NCBI GenBank assembly: GCA_003151475.1
Contig: PLXQ01000033.1
Location: 1-64,000 of the forward strand
Reading direction: 5' to 3'
DNA: 64,000 nt
Origin: Acidimicrobiaceae bacterium
GTDB lineage: Bacteria > Actinomycetota > Acidimicrobiia > Acidimicrobiales > UBA8190
Under the pieces are notes generated by a model. That model was not told where the DNA came from and did not search any database. It saw only the letters and a list, made by a program, of their open reading frames with translations. The first letter of the stretch is position 1. Every line of letters starts with the position of its first letter. A program made the translations under genes and the position numbers. This document shows positions 15,329-22,942 of the stretch, piece after piece.

Positions 15329-16336
15329 GTGTCGATCTCTCGATGGGGTTCGTGGGCTTCCTTGGGCGCTCTCGCGCTACTGACCCTGGCGACCGCCATC
15401 TGGTCTGTCTCGACGTCGTCGACTGGGACCCAATCCAATGCCATTGCCATTGCGACTTCACCGTCTTCGGCCACCGCTCCGCCTGGAGCCCGTCTCACAG
15501 CGAACCCGAGGACCGTCGGCCCCGGGCAGCCGTTTCGCCTCTCGGGAACGGGTTGCCCCCGTACTGACCGGGTGATCACCGGGGGGAATGGTCCGGTCAC
15601 ACCGAAGTCCGACGGGTCATGGAGCGTTGTCGTGGGAGGCAGGAACCTGCTCGTCGGGACAGTGAATGTTGGCGCAGCGTGCGTCGAGAGGCGCAGCCGA
15701 TCCGAGGTGTTCGGCTACCCACCAGTGCGTATCCTCGTCACGCCACTTCCCCCCGGAGCCCGGATCACCGTGAGTCCGAAGGTGGTCATGATCGGGCAGT
15801 CGATTCGTTTATCGGGGAACGATTGCTTCCCACCGACCGACTATGTGCTTCCCGCCTACGGGGACGCCGTCACCCCGAAGCCCGATGGGTCATGGAGCGC
15901 GGGCGGCGTCGTCGGCGACGGCGCGCAGGTGGGTTTCGTGCCGGTCAGTGCGGCGTGCGTCACGGGGGCAGATAAGGCCGAGGTGTTTTCCTACCCAGCC
16001 GTACACATCCAGGTGAAAACGTACAGGCACTTGCGGGTCACGCCGGGAACCACGGTCAGTGCAGGAACAACCCTTACCGTCTTCTCAATCGGAGCGTGCC
16101 CCTCCCGCTCCGAAGGCGACGTCTACCTGCAATTCGCAGTTGCTCCCGAAACTGACGTAGCCCAGAGCTTTGCGATCAACAGTTCCTCAGGTGGTGAGTG
16201 GTCTGCGACCCTTCCGATTCCACAGGGCACCGCTCCTGGGCACTACATGCTTCATGGACAATGCGATGGGGACCACGTCTTCCTTGCCTTCTACAGCGCC
16301 GTGCCGATCACCGTCACCATCGGATCGTCAGGGTGA
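15329..16336 (+). CDS. Secreted or membrane-anchored protein with three Ig-like modules
   Basis: A 335-residue protein with an N-terminal membrane segment (SLGALALLTLATAIWSV) followed by three related beta-sandwich modules of about 90 residues. Modules 1 and 2 share the pattern GARLTANPRTVGPGQPFRLSG / GARITVSPKVVMIGQSIRLSG, then a cysteine, then VTPKSDGSWS / VTPKPDGSWS, a second cysteine, and EVFGYPPVRI / EVFSYPAVHI. Module 3 (LRVTPGTTVSAGTTLTV) is more diverged. It is probably a cell-surface protein of unknown role. GTG 15329 sits seven bases after TAGCCT, consistent with a leaderless transcript. It converges on the beta-propeller gene with a 16-bp gap. Confidence 0.7.
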   Translation: MSISRWGSWASLGALALLTLATAIWSVSTSSTGTQSNAIAIATSPSSATAPPGARLTANPRTVGPGQPFRLSGTGCPRTDRVITGGNGPVTPKSDGSWSVVVGGRNLLVGTVNVGAACVERRSRSEVFGYPPVRILVTPLPPGARITVSPKVVMIGQSIRLSGNDCFPPTDYVLPAYGDAVTPKPDGSWSAGGVVGDGAQVGFVPVSAACVTGADKAEVFSYPAVHIQVKTYRHLRVTPGTTVSAGTTLTVFSIGACPSRSEGDVYLQFAVAPETDVAQSFAINSSSGGEWSATLPIPQGTAPGHYMLHGQCDGDHVFLAFYSAVPITVTIGSSG

Positions 16337-16352
16337 GGTGGAGTACAGGTGA

Positions 16353-17723
16353 TCACCCCGTCTCATCGGAGAGCGCACAGACGTAGTCCGGTGTTGCGGC
16401 CTGTACGAGAAACCCCGTCTTTGCCGAGACCGGGGGAATCTGGACGAACTCCGGCGTGACTACCCGCCAAGCCTGTTGCCCCGTGGTCTGGTCATAGGCG
16501 AGCAACGAAGTGCGACCAGAAGTGCCGGAGGCTTCGACGACCACCAGGGAACCGGAATGCAGTACGGGCTGCCGAATGGCCTGCGTACCAGGAAGCCTGA
16601 CCTTCCACCGCAGTTGACCATCGCTGATGTTCCGATCCACCAAGCTGGTGCCCGCATACCCCTCCACGCCGCTCTCGACGCTGACGATGTCGTGTGACAG
16701 GACAATCGGGACAGTGTTCGGCGTGATCGCCGCTCCTGTCTGCCACGCCACGCCGCCGGTCCGGGGATCGAGTAGATACAGACGCCTACCGGGCACGTCG
16801 GTGGCCACGGCGAGGCCCGCCGGTCCCGCCGACAGCACGGCAACAGCCGTACCCGGATCGAATCGCCACACGATTCGATCTGTCGCTGGGTCTATAGCAA
16901 TGAGGGAGGTGGGGAAGCCGTACTTCACGACGCCGCTCGTCACCAAGATCAGTCCGGCGACAACTTGGTCCGGTTGCATCGGATGCAAGTTTGAGGCGGT
17001 CCATTGAGTGTGTCCGCTCTGATCCGTGAAGGCGTGCAGCACCCCATTTCGACCGGCCAGTACAAGCCCGTCAGCGGTGACGGGAGAGGCCTGTCTGCCC
17101 TCAGGCAACGACCAGCGAACACGACCACTCGCCAGGTCGACCACTTGCAGTGCGCCGTCGGTCCGCAACCAAGCAAGGCCGCCGTCACCGGTCGCCTCCG
17201 GGGTTCCGAGCAACCCGTTGCCAGGAATCGAAAGATGCCAGCGAACCGCACCGGTGCGGTCGTCGAGACCGGTCAGGCGGGCATGATCGCTGACCTGGTC
17301 GGTCAACACGGCGACGACACCCTTCCACGCCCACATCCCGTAGACGGTCTGGCCACCGGTCCAGGACCAGGTTGACCGGCCATCGGACTGCTCAATGGCA
17401 TGGACACCCCCGTCTCGGGCGAAAAGCGCGTTCTTTCCAGCGACTACGGGCATCACGTTGTTGTCAGAGTTCTGCTCATGCGTGGCGAGGGGAACGCTCC
17501 AGCGGATCTTGCCCGTCGTGCTGACTTCGACCGCAGAGGCGCGTCCGGGGCGAGGGGGCCCACAAGAGGTGGTCCGAGAGCGTTGTCCCGGTGTCGGATA
17601 GTGGGTCGTGCCCACGGCGAGCTTCGGAGCAGTTGTGACGCTGAAGACGGCCGTACCGAGCGTCAGGACGGCCAGGGCGAACACCGAGCCGACCGCCGTT
17701 GCCCTACCCCTGACCCGACCCAT
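16353..17723 (-). CDS. PQQ-like beta-propeller membrane-anchored protein
   Basis: A 456-residue protein with an N-terminal membrane segment (AVGSVFALAVLTLGTAVFSV) and six or more repeats of the WD/PQQ-like blade pattern, for example TGKIRWSVPL, TGAVRWHLSI, SGRVRWSLPEG, TDRIVWRFDPG, TGGVAWQTGA, DGQLRWKVRL and TGQQAWRVV, each preceded by a loop with Asp and a strand ending in LxAxD or similar. It has no dehydrogenase catalytic motif, so it is probably a BamB-like scaffold or sensor outside the membrane. ATG 17723 follows GGGAG at good spacing. Neighbours give no functional hint. Confidence 0.8.
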   Translation of the reverse strand: MGRVRGRATAVGSVFALAVLTLGTAVFSVTTAPKLAVGTTHYPTPGQRSRTTSCGPPRPGRASAVEVSTTGKIRWSVPLATHEQNSDNNVMPVVAGKNALFARDGGVHAIEQSDGRSTWSWTGGQTVYGMWAWKGVVAVLTDQVSDHARLTGLDDRTGAVRWHLSIPGNGLLGTPEATGDGGLAWLRTDGALQVVDLASGRVRWSLPEGRQASPVTADGLVLAGRNGVLHAFTDQSGHTQWTASNLHPMQPDQVVAGLILVTSGVVKYGFPTSLIAIDPATDRIVWRFDPGTAVAVLSAGPAGLAVATDVPGRRLYLLDPRTGGVAWQTGAAITPNTVPIVLSHDIVSVESGVEGYAGTSLVDRNISDGQLRWKVRLPGTQAIRQPVLHSGSLVVVEASGTSGRTSLLAYDQTTGQQAWRVVTPEFVQIPPVSAKTGFLVQAATPDYVCALSDETG

Positions 17724-17768
17724 CAGGCGCTCCCTACCTTCTGTCCTCACCCTCAGAGTCGAGCACGG

Positions 17769-18098
17769 TCAGGCAGGTGATCGAGGCACAGCCACCTCGA
17801 CTTCGTAGGACCAAAGCTCGCTGTGGGTTGAAACCGGAGGGTGCTCCTGCTCCCGTCCCGACACGCCACGATGGCCATGGGCGAAAGCAGGGGAGGCCAC
17901 CCACGCCTCAAAGGCCTCCTTGTCACGCCACCGGGTCACCACGAGCCATGTCTGGCGGTCATCGGTGGGACGCAATAGCTCGAAACCCTCGAAGCCATCG
18001 GCCTGGTCCACGGCCCCGGCGCGCTCGGCGAATCGGCGAGCCAGTTCCTCGCCGCGGGTCTCGGGCACAGTGATGGCGTTGATGCGGATGACGGTCAT
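17769..18098 (-). CDS. Antibiotic-biosynthesis-monooxygenase fold protein, MhuD-like
   Basis: A 109-residue ABM-fold protein close in pattern to actinobacterial MhuD-type heme-degrading monooxygenases. It begins MTVIRINAITVPETRGEELARRF, includes Asn7, FEGFELLRPTDDRQTWLVVTRW (the conserved Trp strand) and SPAFAHGHRG with the expected axial histidine region. If functional it would release iron from heme in the cytoplasm. It lies 45 bp downstream of the PQQ-like gene's first codon on the same strand, so the two may be cotranscribed. The ATG at 18098 is preferred because the family starts exactly at MTVIxIN. Confidence 0.75.
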   Translation of the reverse strand: MTVIRINAITVPETRGEELARRFAERAGAVDQADGFEGFELLRPTDDRQTWLVVTRWRDKEAFEAWVASPAFAHGHRGVSGREQEHPPVSTHSELWSYEVEVAVPRSPA

Positions 18099-18175
18099 AG
18101 GCCCCATCATGGCCCGCTCGGCTACATCCCTGACAATCACATCCCGATGGGTCTGCCGCGAGCCAGCGACAAGAC

Positions 18176-18574
18176 TCAGCGGACAACCATCACGTTCACC
18201 CGGAAGAGGAGAATCAGCGGCGGGCACGGAGGAGAGCAGTTGATGGTGCCGAACGCCGTCACCTGCGCCTTGCCCTGTGCTTTGGCGATGAAGGTGGCGG
18301 TCGCCATCATCCCGGATGAGCCTCTCCTGCGCTTCAGCACGACACGATTGGAACTAGTCGGTTCGGTCCAGGTTGTGAGGTTCGACGGACTCGAGAGTTG
18401 AACATCAAGATGGTCGCCTGTGTGGAGGCGATAGTGGTGCCCGTTGTCTGCCTCCGTCACCATGATGGTGCGGGACGGGGTCGCGCCAGTCACCGCTCGT
18501 GCCTCGGCTGTCCCGCCCATGGCGAGTGTCCCTCCGACGAGACACGATACGACGAGGAGTATCACCCTATTCAT
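18176..18574 (-). CDS. Secreted chagasin-like (I42) domain protein
   Basis: A 132-residue exported protein. The signal peptide is MNRVILLVVSCLVGGTLAMGGTAEA. The mature domain starts IMVTEADNGHHYRLHTGDHLDVQLSSPSN, close to the TEADNGKTVxLxxGDxLxVxL pattern of chagasin/ICP-type cysteine-protease inhibitors and related beta-sandwich domains. The diagnostic NPTTGYxW loop is not clearly kept (LTTWTEP instead), so inhibitory activity is doubtful. Two cysteines (INCSPPCPP) near the C-terminus may form a disulfide. ATG 18574 was chosen because the signal peptide follows directly. Confidence 0.6.
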   Translation of the reverse strand: MNRVILLVVSCLVGGTLAMGGTAEARAVTGATPSRTIMVTEADNGHHYRLHTGDHLDVQLSSPSNLTTWTEPTSSNRVVLKRRRGSSGMMATATFIAKAQGKAQVTAFGTINCSPPCPPLILLFRVNVMVVR

Positions 18575-18620
18575 CCCATGACCGACCTTACAGACCATGG
18601 TTGGCCTTCCGACGAACGGA

Positions 18621-19082
18621 TCAGTTGACGTCAATGGGTCGCGCATGCTCAAACGCACCAAGGAGGGCGACATCCAGTTTGGCCAGGGCGATGCCGATTG
18701 TTGTCTGCCCTTGGTCGGCCGACAACCATTGCGCGCGGCAGGCGGCAAGCTCTTGGGCAACGTGTAGGGCCCAATAGGTGAGCTCGAGTTGGGGCCCAAT
18801 GGACGCAGTCGGCGTGTCTGCTAGGGCGCGCAGGGCGGCTAGGCCCTCGTCGGGGGCGGGATTGCCATAATCAGCGTCCACACACATCCGCTCGTACCAG
18901 GCCGCCAACCCGCGCAAGGCAGTCCCGGTGTCATCGGAGCGGGTGGTCAGGAGCGCCGTCCGTACCGCGTATCGCCAGTGATCGAGTGCACTGCGTGCCA
19001 CCGTCGATACCCTCTCGAACGCGGGAGCGAAACTGCGATTAGTGGCCCCGCCACAGCGTGGCTCTGACCGATTCGCGTCCAC
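18621..19082 (-). CDS. Hypothetical helical protein
   Basis: A protein of about 153 residues, mainly alpha-helical (ALDHWRYAVRTALLTT, LRGLAAWYERMC, LELTYWALHVAQELAACRAQWL, IALAKLDVALLGAFEHA). No family was recognised. The GTG at 19082 lies eight bases beyond the stop of the small upstream gene 19091-19291, which suggests coupled translation. The upstream part of the frame has no coding character, which supports the late start. Confidence 0.45.
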   Translation of the reverse strand: MDANRSEPRCGGATNRSFAPAFERVSTVARSALDHWRYAVRTALLTTRSDDTGTALRGLAAWYERMCVDADYGNPAPDEGLAALRALADTPTASIGPQLELTYWALHVAQELAACRAQWLSADQGQTTIGIALAKLDVALLGAFEHARPIDVN

Positions 19083-19090
19083 GGTCCGAA

Positions 19091-19291
19091 TCAAGAAAAG
19101 GGCTCCAGCTCGACCAGGGCTAGGTGGACAGCGCGTGAGGCCCCTTGCAAACGCAACGCATGAGCGCCGCCTTGAACCGGAAGGTTCTCCAGGGCGGTTG
19201 CTGCCCGACGTAGCCACACGACGATCTCAACTTCGCCCATGGGCGCCAGTGACCGGAGGAAAGGTGCATCCGACTCAAAGGGCCGTGACAT
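19091..19291 (-). CDS. Small hypothetical protein
   Basis: A 66-residue frame with plausible coding character (MGEVEIVVWLRRAATALENL, then ASRAVHLALVELEPFS). No family was recognised. It may form a two-gene unit with the helical protein downstream on the same strand. A second ATG (residue 18, MGEVEIV) is also possible as start. Confidence 0.4.
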   Translation of the reverse strand: MSRPFESDAPFLRSLAPMGEVEIVVWLRRAATALENLPVQGGAHALRLQGASRAVHLALVELEPFS

Positions 19292-19434
19292 ACCTCAAGA
19301 TTGCGTCGTGAATGGGCGACAACCCAGAGTCCAAAGACCCTTCTGTGACGCTTCTGGGCCCCAGCCATGGACCCGTCTACCCACGCCCCTGACCATCACA
19401 CCCCAGGGTTCGTCCTCTGGCACAAGATGAAGCG

Positions 19435-19556
19435 ATGGCCGGGCAACGCCCTCCGAGTCGGGAGGCCGTCACGGAAGCGGCTGAGGCTGTCCGACGGGTT
19501 CTGGCAGCCATCGAGGAAGGGGAGATGACCGTGATAACGCCCCAGGAGGTCGCCCT
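19435..19556 (+). pseudogene. 5' fragment of a hypothetical gene cut by an IS110 remnant
   Basis: The frame starts MAGQRPPSREAVTEAAEAVRR and continues LAAIEEGEMTVITPQEVALVRR, a start typical of short actinobacterial helical proteins of about 70 to 80 residues. At about base 19557 it joins, in a different frame, a sequence homologous to the middle of the IS110 transposase. The 3' half of this gene is not seen after the remnant. The junction indicates insertion followed by deletion, or recombination between element and chromosome. Confidence 0.55.
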
Positions 19557-20173
19557 CGTCCGACGCCCGCCTGCGGGCCCTTCACCAAATGCGCCAGCTG
19601 AGCTACACCGGTCCCGACCAGCTCCGATCCCGGTTGAAAAGCCTGTCGATCACCGATCTCGTGGCCGAGAAGGCCGCCATGCGGCCCCGGGTCTCGGGCG
19701 ATCCGGTCGTCTATGCCACCAAGGTGGCGCTGGCCGCCCTCGGACGTCGGGTGCTCTCCCTCGAAGACGAACTGGTCGGTATCGACGAGTTCCTCACCAA
19801 ACAGGTCACGGCAAGTGCACCGGAGATGCTCGAGCTCTTCGGAGTGGGCACCGACACCACCGCGACTCTGCTCGTCACCGCCGGCGACAACCCTGAACGC
19901 CTGCGATCGGAGGCCACCTGGGCCCATCTCTGTGGCGTGGCCCCCATCGAGGCGTCCTCGGGCAAGGTGACGCGCCATCGCCTCGACCGCGGCGGTGACA
20001 GAAACGCCAACCAGGCCCTATGGCGCATCGTCATGACCCGCCTGTCCTTCGACCCCCGCACCCGCGAGTACATGGAGCGGCGAACCAAGGAGGGCCGCTC
20101 CAAGCGAGAGATCATCCGGATCCTGAAGCGCTACGTCGCCCGCGAGGTCTTCAAGTACCTTCCTCGCCCATAG
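19557..20173 (+). pseudogene. IS110 transposase, N-terminal DEDD domain lost
   Basis: Homology to the transposase at 7077-8117 begins at the residues SDARLRALHQMRQLSYTG, that is inside the linker after the DEDD nuclease domain, and continues to the stop at 20173. The Transposase_20 domain is intact (LFGVGTDTTATLL, WAHLCGVAPIEASSGK). Amino-acid identity to the complete copy is high but not complete, so this derives from a sister element rather than from the same copy. An internal ATG at 19589 could allow translation of the fragment, but without the DEDD residues it would be inactive. Confidence 0.85.
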
Positions 20174-20388
20174 ATCTCCGAGCGGTGGATCTGGCTCCGG
20201 TAATCCCTGCCGTCTTCTGATTGGCCTGCGATCGATCTGCCAGTCCGCCGCTCGGAACCATCGCTCGGAAAACGCATCGATGCATGGCTTAGTAGGAGCC
20301 TGCCCTCATCTTCGAGTGGCTCATGATTGGTTCGCCCGCTGTCTACGCCATCCGAGCCCGAAACACCCTTGAAAGACGTAGGAGCATC
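19557..20388 (+). mobile_element. Truncated IS110-family element (3' two thirds)
   Basis: This contains the C-terminal part of the transposase and the full 3' non-coding end. The non-coding part (20174-20388) aligns along its length with the 3' end of the complete element (6864-7076 read on the minus strand), including GATCTGGCT, the CCGCTCGGAACC block and the terminal TAGGAGC. The 5' end and its RNA region are missing, so it cannot move on its own. Confidence 0.8.
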
Positions 20389-20594
20389 GGTCGGTCCGGC
20401 TCTGGGCACACTGGGCCTTTTCGGGCACCGGGTCCCGGCACTTGCGAGCGGTCACGCCATGGGTTCGGCACCGCTTGCAAGAGGCAGCACAGAGCAGCTC
20501 ATCCGATGGGAGATGATGACCACCGAACCGGTGTTCGGGGATGGGGTGCAGAAATCGAAAATCCCGACCAGATTGGAGTTCGTACGCGGTTCGT
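20389..20594. other. Intergenic stretch, nothing recognised
   Basis: This lies between the end of the IS110 remnant and the cupin stop. No gene or repeat is supported. Confidence 0.4.
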
Positions 20595-20993
20595 TTACAT
20601 ACTTTTCGAACTAGCATCTTTGATCTCGCGCCCGTATCGGTCTTCGATCCGGACCACATCGTCCAGTTCCGTGGTACTTGCTTCTAGGACGACAGTGTCA
20701 ACTAGGGCCGTCATGCGATGGCGAGTACCTGGAGACAGATGGACGGCTTCGCCCGGCAGCAGCTCGAATGACTCAAGCGAACCATCAGCAGTTCCGACTT
20801 CGAACAGAAGCTTCCCAGATTGCACAGCAATCGTCTCCTCTTTACACACGTGGTACTGGAGAGAGAGAGCATGCCCGGCGTCAACGTGCAGCGTCTTTCC
20901 ACAGTACTTTCCAGGGACTAGAGCGAAATGAGTCTCAAAGCCCCAGGGTTTGTCGATCCGCTCCACTCTCGAAGTCCATTCCGCCTTCGGCAT
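20595..20993 (-). CDS. Cupin, mannose-6-phosphate isomerase type II-like
   Basis: A 132-residue single-cupin protein matching the C-terminal isomerase domain of ManC-type enzymes: RVDKPWG-like start (VERIDKPWGFETHFALVPGK), the first cupin motif around LSLQYHVCKEETI (His and Glu metal ligands), GKLLFEVG, and the second motif HLSPGTRHRMTAL, ending DVVRIEDRYGRE. Stand-alone versions may isomerise mannose-6-phosphate or bind another sugar phosphate. ATG 20993 follows AGGAG. It has no sugar-biosynthesis neighbours here. Confidence 0.8.
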   Translation of the reverse strand: MPKAEWTSRVERIDKPWGFETHFALVPGKYCGKTLHVDAGHALSLQYHVCKEETIAVQSGKLLFEVGTADGSLESFELLPGEAVHLSPGTRHRMTALVDTVVLEASTTELDDVVRIEDRYGREIKDASSKSM

Positions 20994-21435
20994 CGCCACT
21001 CCTAAATTCGACTGATAATCGATCGTACTGGACCATCCCATAGGTGCCGGTTGGGGACGACCGCAAGCACGACCCGGAATCTCGGAGCCGCTGTGAACGA
21101 GGGTGCGCCGCAACGTGCCAGTGACCGTGGTCCGTTCGGCCTGTCCATGACAACCAGTTCCAAGAGATTCCCCGCTCGGTCGGGGCCGAGTATCAGAAAT
21201 CGGATCGGATCTCACCGACCTTCCTCCACGACGATGGCATTCCGGAGCACGTGCTCAATGTCTTCCTCGTCGACGGAACGCCGACGGGAGGACGTCGTTC
21301 GTGCGCGATCCGTGCGCGATCCGTGCGCGAAGGAATGGGATTTGGTGGTCACGAGGGGGCGCGAGTGGTCACCCAAAAGTGCGTGTGACCTGCACTAATT
21401 GAAGTTGTTGCTGTCCACGAAATTGGCCCTAGGCC
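20994..21435. other. Intergenic stretch with a possible gene fragment
   Basis: Around 21160-21290 one plus-strand frame reads EYQKSDRISPTFLHDDGIPEH and then VLNVFLVDGTPTG, which looks like a fragment of a real protein, but both ends are missing and the family was not recognised. GTGCGCGATCC-like short direct repeats occur at about 21300-21327. Confidence 0.35.
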
Positions 21436-21478
21436 GTTCGCAACGCAGAAGTCGGCGGTTCGAGTCTGCTCACCTCGA
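21436..21478 (+). other. 3' half of tRNA-Ala(CGC): likely attachment-site remnant
   Basis: From the anticodon loop TTCGCAA (21437-21443, anticodon CGC) the sequence continues with the 3' anticodon-stem strand CGCAG, the variable AAGTC, and a T-arm GGCGG-TTCGAGT-CTGCT (21454-21470), then an acceptor-like CACCTCG. The 5' half of the tRNA is absent; the bases before the loop do not pair with CGCAG. Such tRNA 3' fragments are typical of integration of mobile elements by tyrosine recombinases. Confidence 0.6.
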
Positions 21479-21676
21479 CTCGGTATCGTTATTGCAACGC
21501 TGTCCCTGTAAATCAGGCCAATCGCGTGTCGGATCGCTCGGTGACCTTGACGGCGTTTCTCCAACCACACAGAAGCCGCCATCGGCGCGGTTGGGCGTAT
21601 CGCACTCGACCAGCCGTGCCGCGGTTCGAGCGATTAAAAGTGTCCCGCTGCGGCGATAGAGGCACTCAGCCGACCG

Positions 21677-21913
21677 TTATCTGCCGATGCGCTCGCGGTG
21701 CTTGCACCCTGGCCAGCAGCACGGCCGACGCTGGCCTTCCTCCAACTCTTCCTGGGTCCGGCGAATGCGGCGTTCTCGAGTCGTCTCCTGCTTGGCATCC
21801 TCGACCCAGCAGATGAACTCGTTGCGGGCCAGAGGCGTAATGTCCTTCCAGGCATCGAGTGCCGTGGGGTTGGCGATCAGCGCCTTGCGGAGGTCTGCGG
21901 GAAGCTTGTGCAC
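21677..21913 (-). CDS. YdeI/OmpD-associated family protein
   Basis: A short protein (78 residues from GTG 21913) of the YdeI/OmpD-associated family. It has HKLPADLRKALIANPTALDAW, then ITPLARNEFICWVEDAKQ and ETRERRIRRTQEELEEGQRR, which are the conserved helices of the C-terminal repeat. It ends CCWPGCKHRERIGR, where the family usually has RRPCCY. The role is uncertain; relatives are linked to bacteriocin or cationic-peptide tolerance. The frame is open further upstream to 22054, but the extra residues have no family match. Confidence 0.65.
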   Translation of the reverse strand: MHKLPADLRKALIANPTALDAWKDITPLARNEFICWVEDAKQETTRERRIRRTQEELEEGQRRPCCWPGCKHRERIGR

Positions 21914-22377
21914 CGCCCCACCGAGAACTCGCGGGCTGCTCACAGGGCCACGGTACAGCACCTCGTGTCCGCTCGGAACGATTGCTGCCCGGGCAAGAGG
22001 CGTGCGGTGATGCCGGATACCGAGCGGTCGGAATGGGAGCGTCGTTGTCGTCACAACCCGGCCTTGTGCGACAGGCGTCAGTCAGGAGGCCGACGTTGGT
22101 TTCGGAACTGCTTGGACAGAGGCGTTACTCGCCGTCGGTCTCATGCTCTCCGTCTTTGTCGACAGTCCAAGACTTGAGTACCTGGCCATCCGGGCCATCG
22201 ATCGTAGCTCGCTCTCCTTTGCGTGGTCTTCGCCCTTCCCGCCGCCGCCACGCGTTGCATTCCGTTTTGTCTCGTAACGCCTGAGAGCCCATCGCTTCGC
22301 TCTGTTGGACACATCCGTGGTGATGGCCCCGATAAAACCGCTTCCAACAGGGGTCCCGATGTATATTGGCAACGTCC
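21914..22377. other. Stretch of uncertain coding status
   Basis: Several short minus-strand frames occur. One ends KGERATIDGPDGQVLKSW then TVDKDGEHETDGE (about 22125-22230) and looks protein-like, but it has no clear start or family. Confidence 0.3.
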
Positions 22378-22551
22378 TCAGGTGTCCACGGCGCGGCGGC
22401 AGCCCCTCCGTCCTGGAACATATTGAGTGATTTCCAGACCGATATCGACGGCGCCCTGGCCGAGGACGTCTCGGAGGTCACGTAATGCGGCCTCTCGTTC
22501 CGGGCTTGTGACCATGTAGGCGCGCCCGACTTTTATCGTGAACTGCGCCAT
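22378..22551 (-). CDS. Possible small protein (57 residues)
   Basis: A short frame, MAQFTIKVGRAYMVTSPERE continuing through LRDLRDVLGQGAVDIGLEIT. The composition is natural and the order (strand, helix, strand) is plausible. No family match was recognised and no strong ribosome site is visible, so it may be a fragment. Confidence 0.3.
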   Translation of the reverse strand: MAQFTIKVGRAYMVTSPEREAALRDLRDVLGQGAVDIGLEITQYVPGRRGCRRAVDT

Positions 22552-22860
22552 CAGCGACAGGTGTGAGCGTTCTCATGCTCCGTTTGAACTCGCAGGACTC
22601 GCTTACTCCCGCAGCAGGTGCTCTAAGGCCGGGACGGCGGCATCGAGCCGATCATTCGAAAGTGCCGCACGGTGACACCCCGTCCAGGCAACTAGGCGGC
22701 CCCTCGGCGCTCTATCTGTGGACCCACGGAAGATCTTCCTGGGCGAGCCCACGGTCCTGCCTACATTTCGCGCAGCCGCATCACAAAGGGCCTGTCCGTC
22801 CGCACCAAGCAAAGGAAGGAAAGTACCGACTCCTTGCCATTCTCAATTTAGCGCGCGCCG

Positions 22861-22879
22861 GGCGCTTGCGGCAAGGCCC
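22861..22879 (+). promoter_or_regulatory. Rifamycin-associated element (RAE)
   Basis: GGCGCTTGCGGCAAGGCCC lies 63 bp before the start codon of the rifampicin monooxygenase gene. It matches the 19-bp inverted-repeat RAE described upstream of rifamycin-inducible inactivation genes in actinobacteria as I remember it (core CTTGCGGCAAG), with about one difference. The core CTTGC-G-GCAAG is a perfect inverted repeat. Confidence 0.75.
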
Positions 22880-22942
22880 CGGTCGGTGCGCAGAATCTAC
22901 GGCCCGAACCAGAACCTAAGGAACAAGGAAGGGGTTGTGTGT

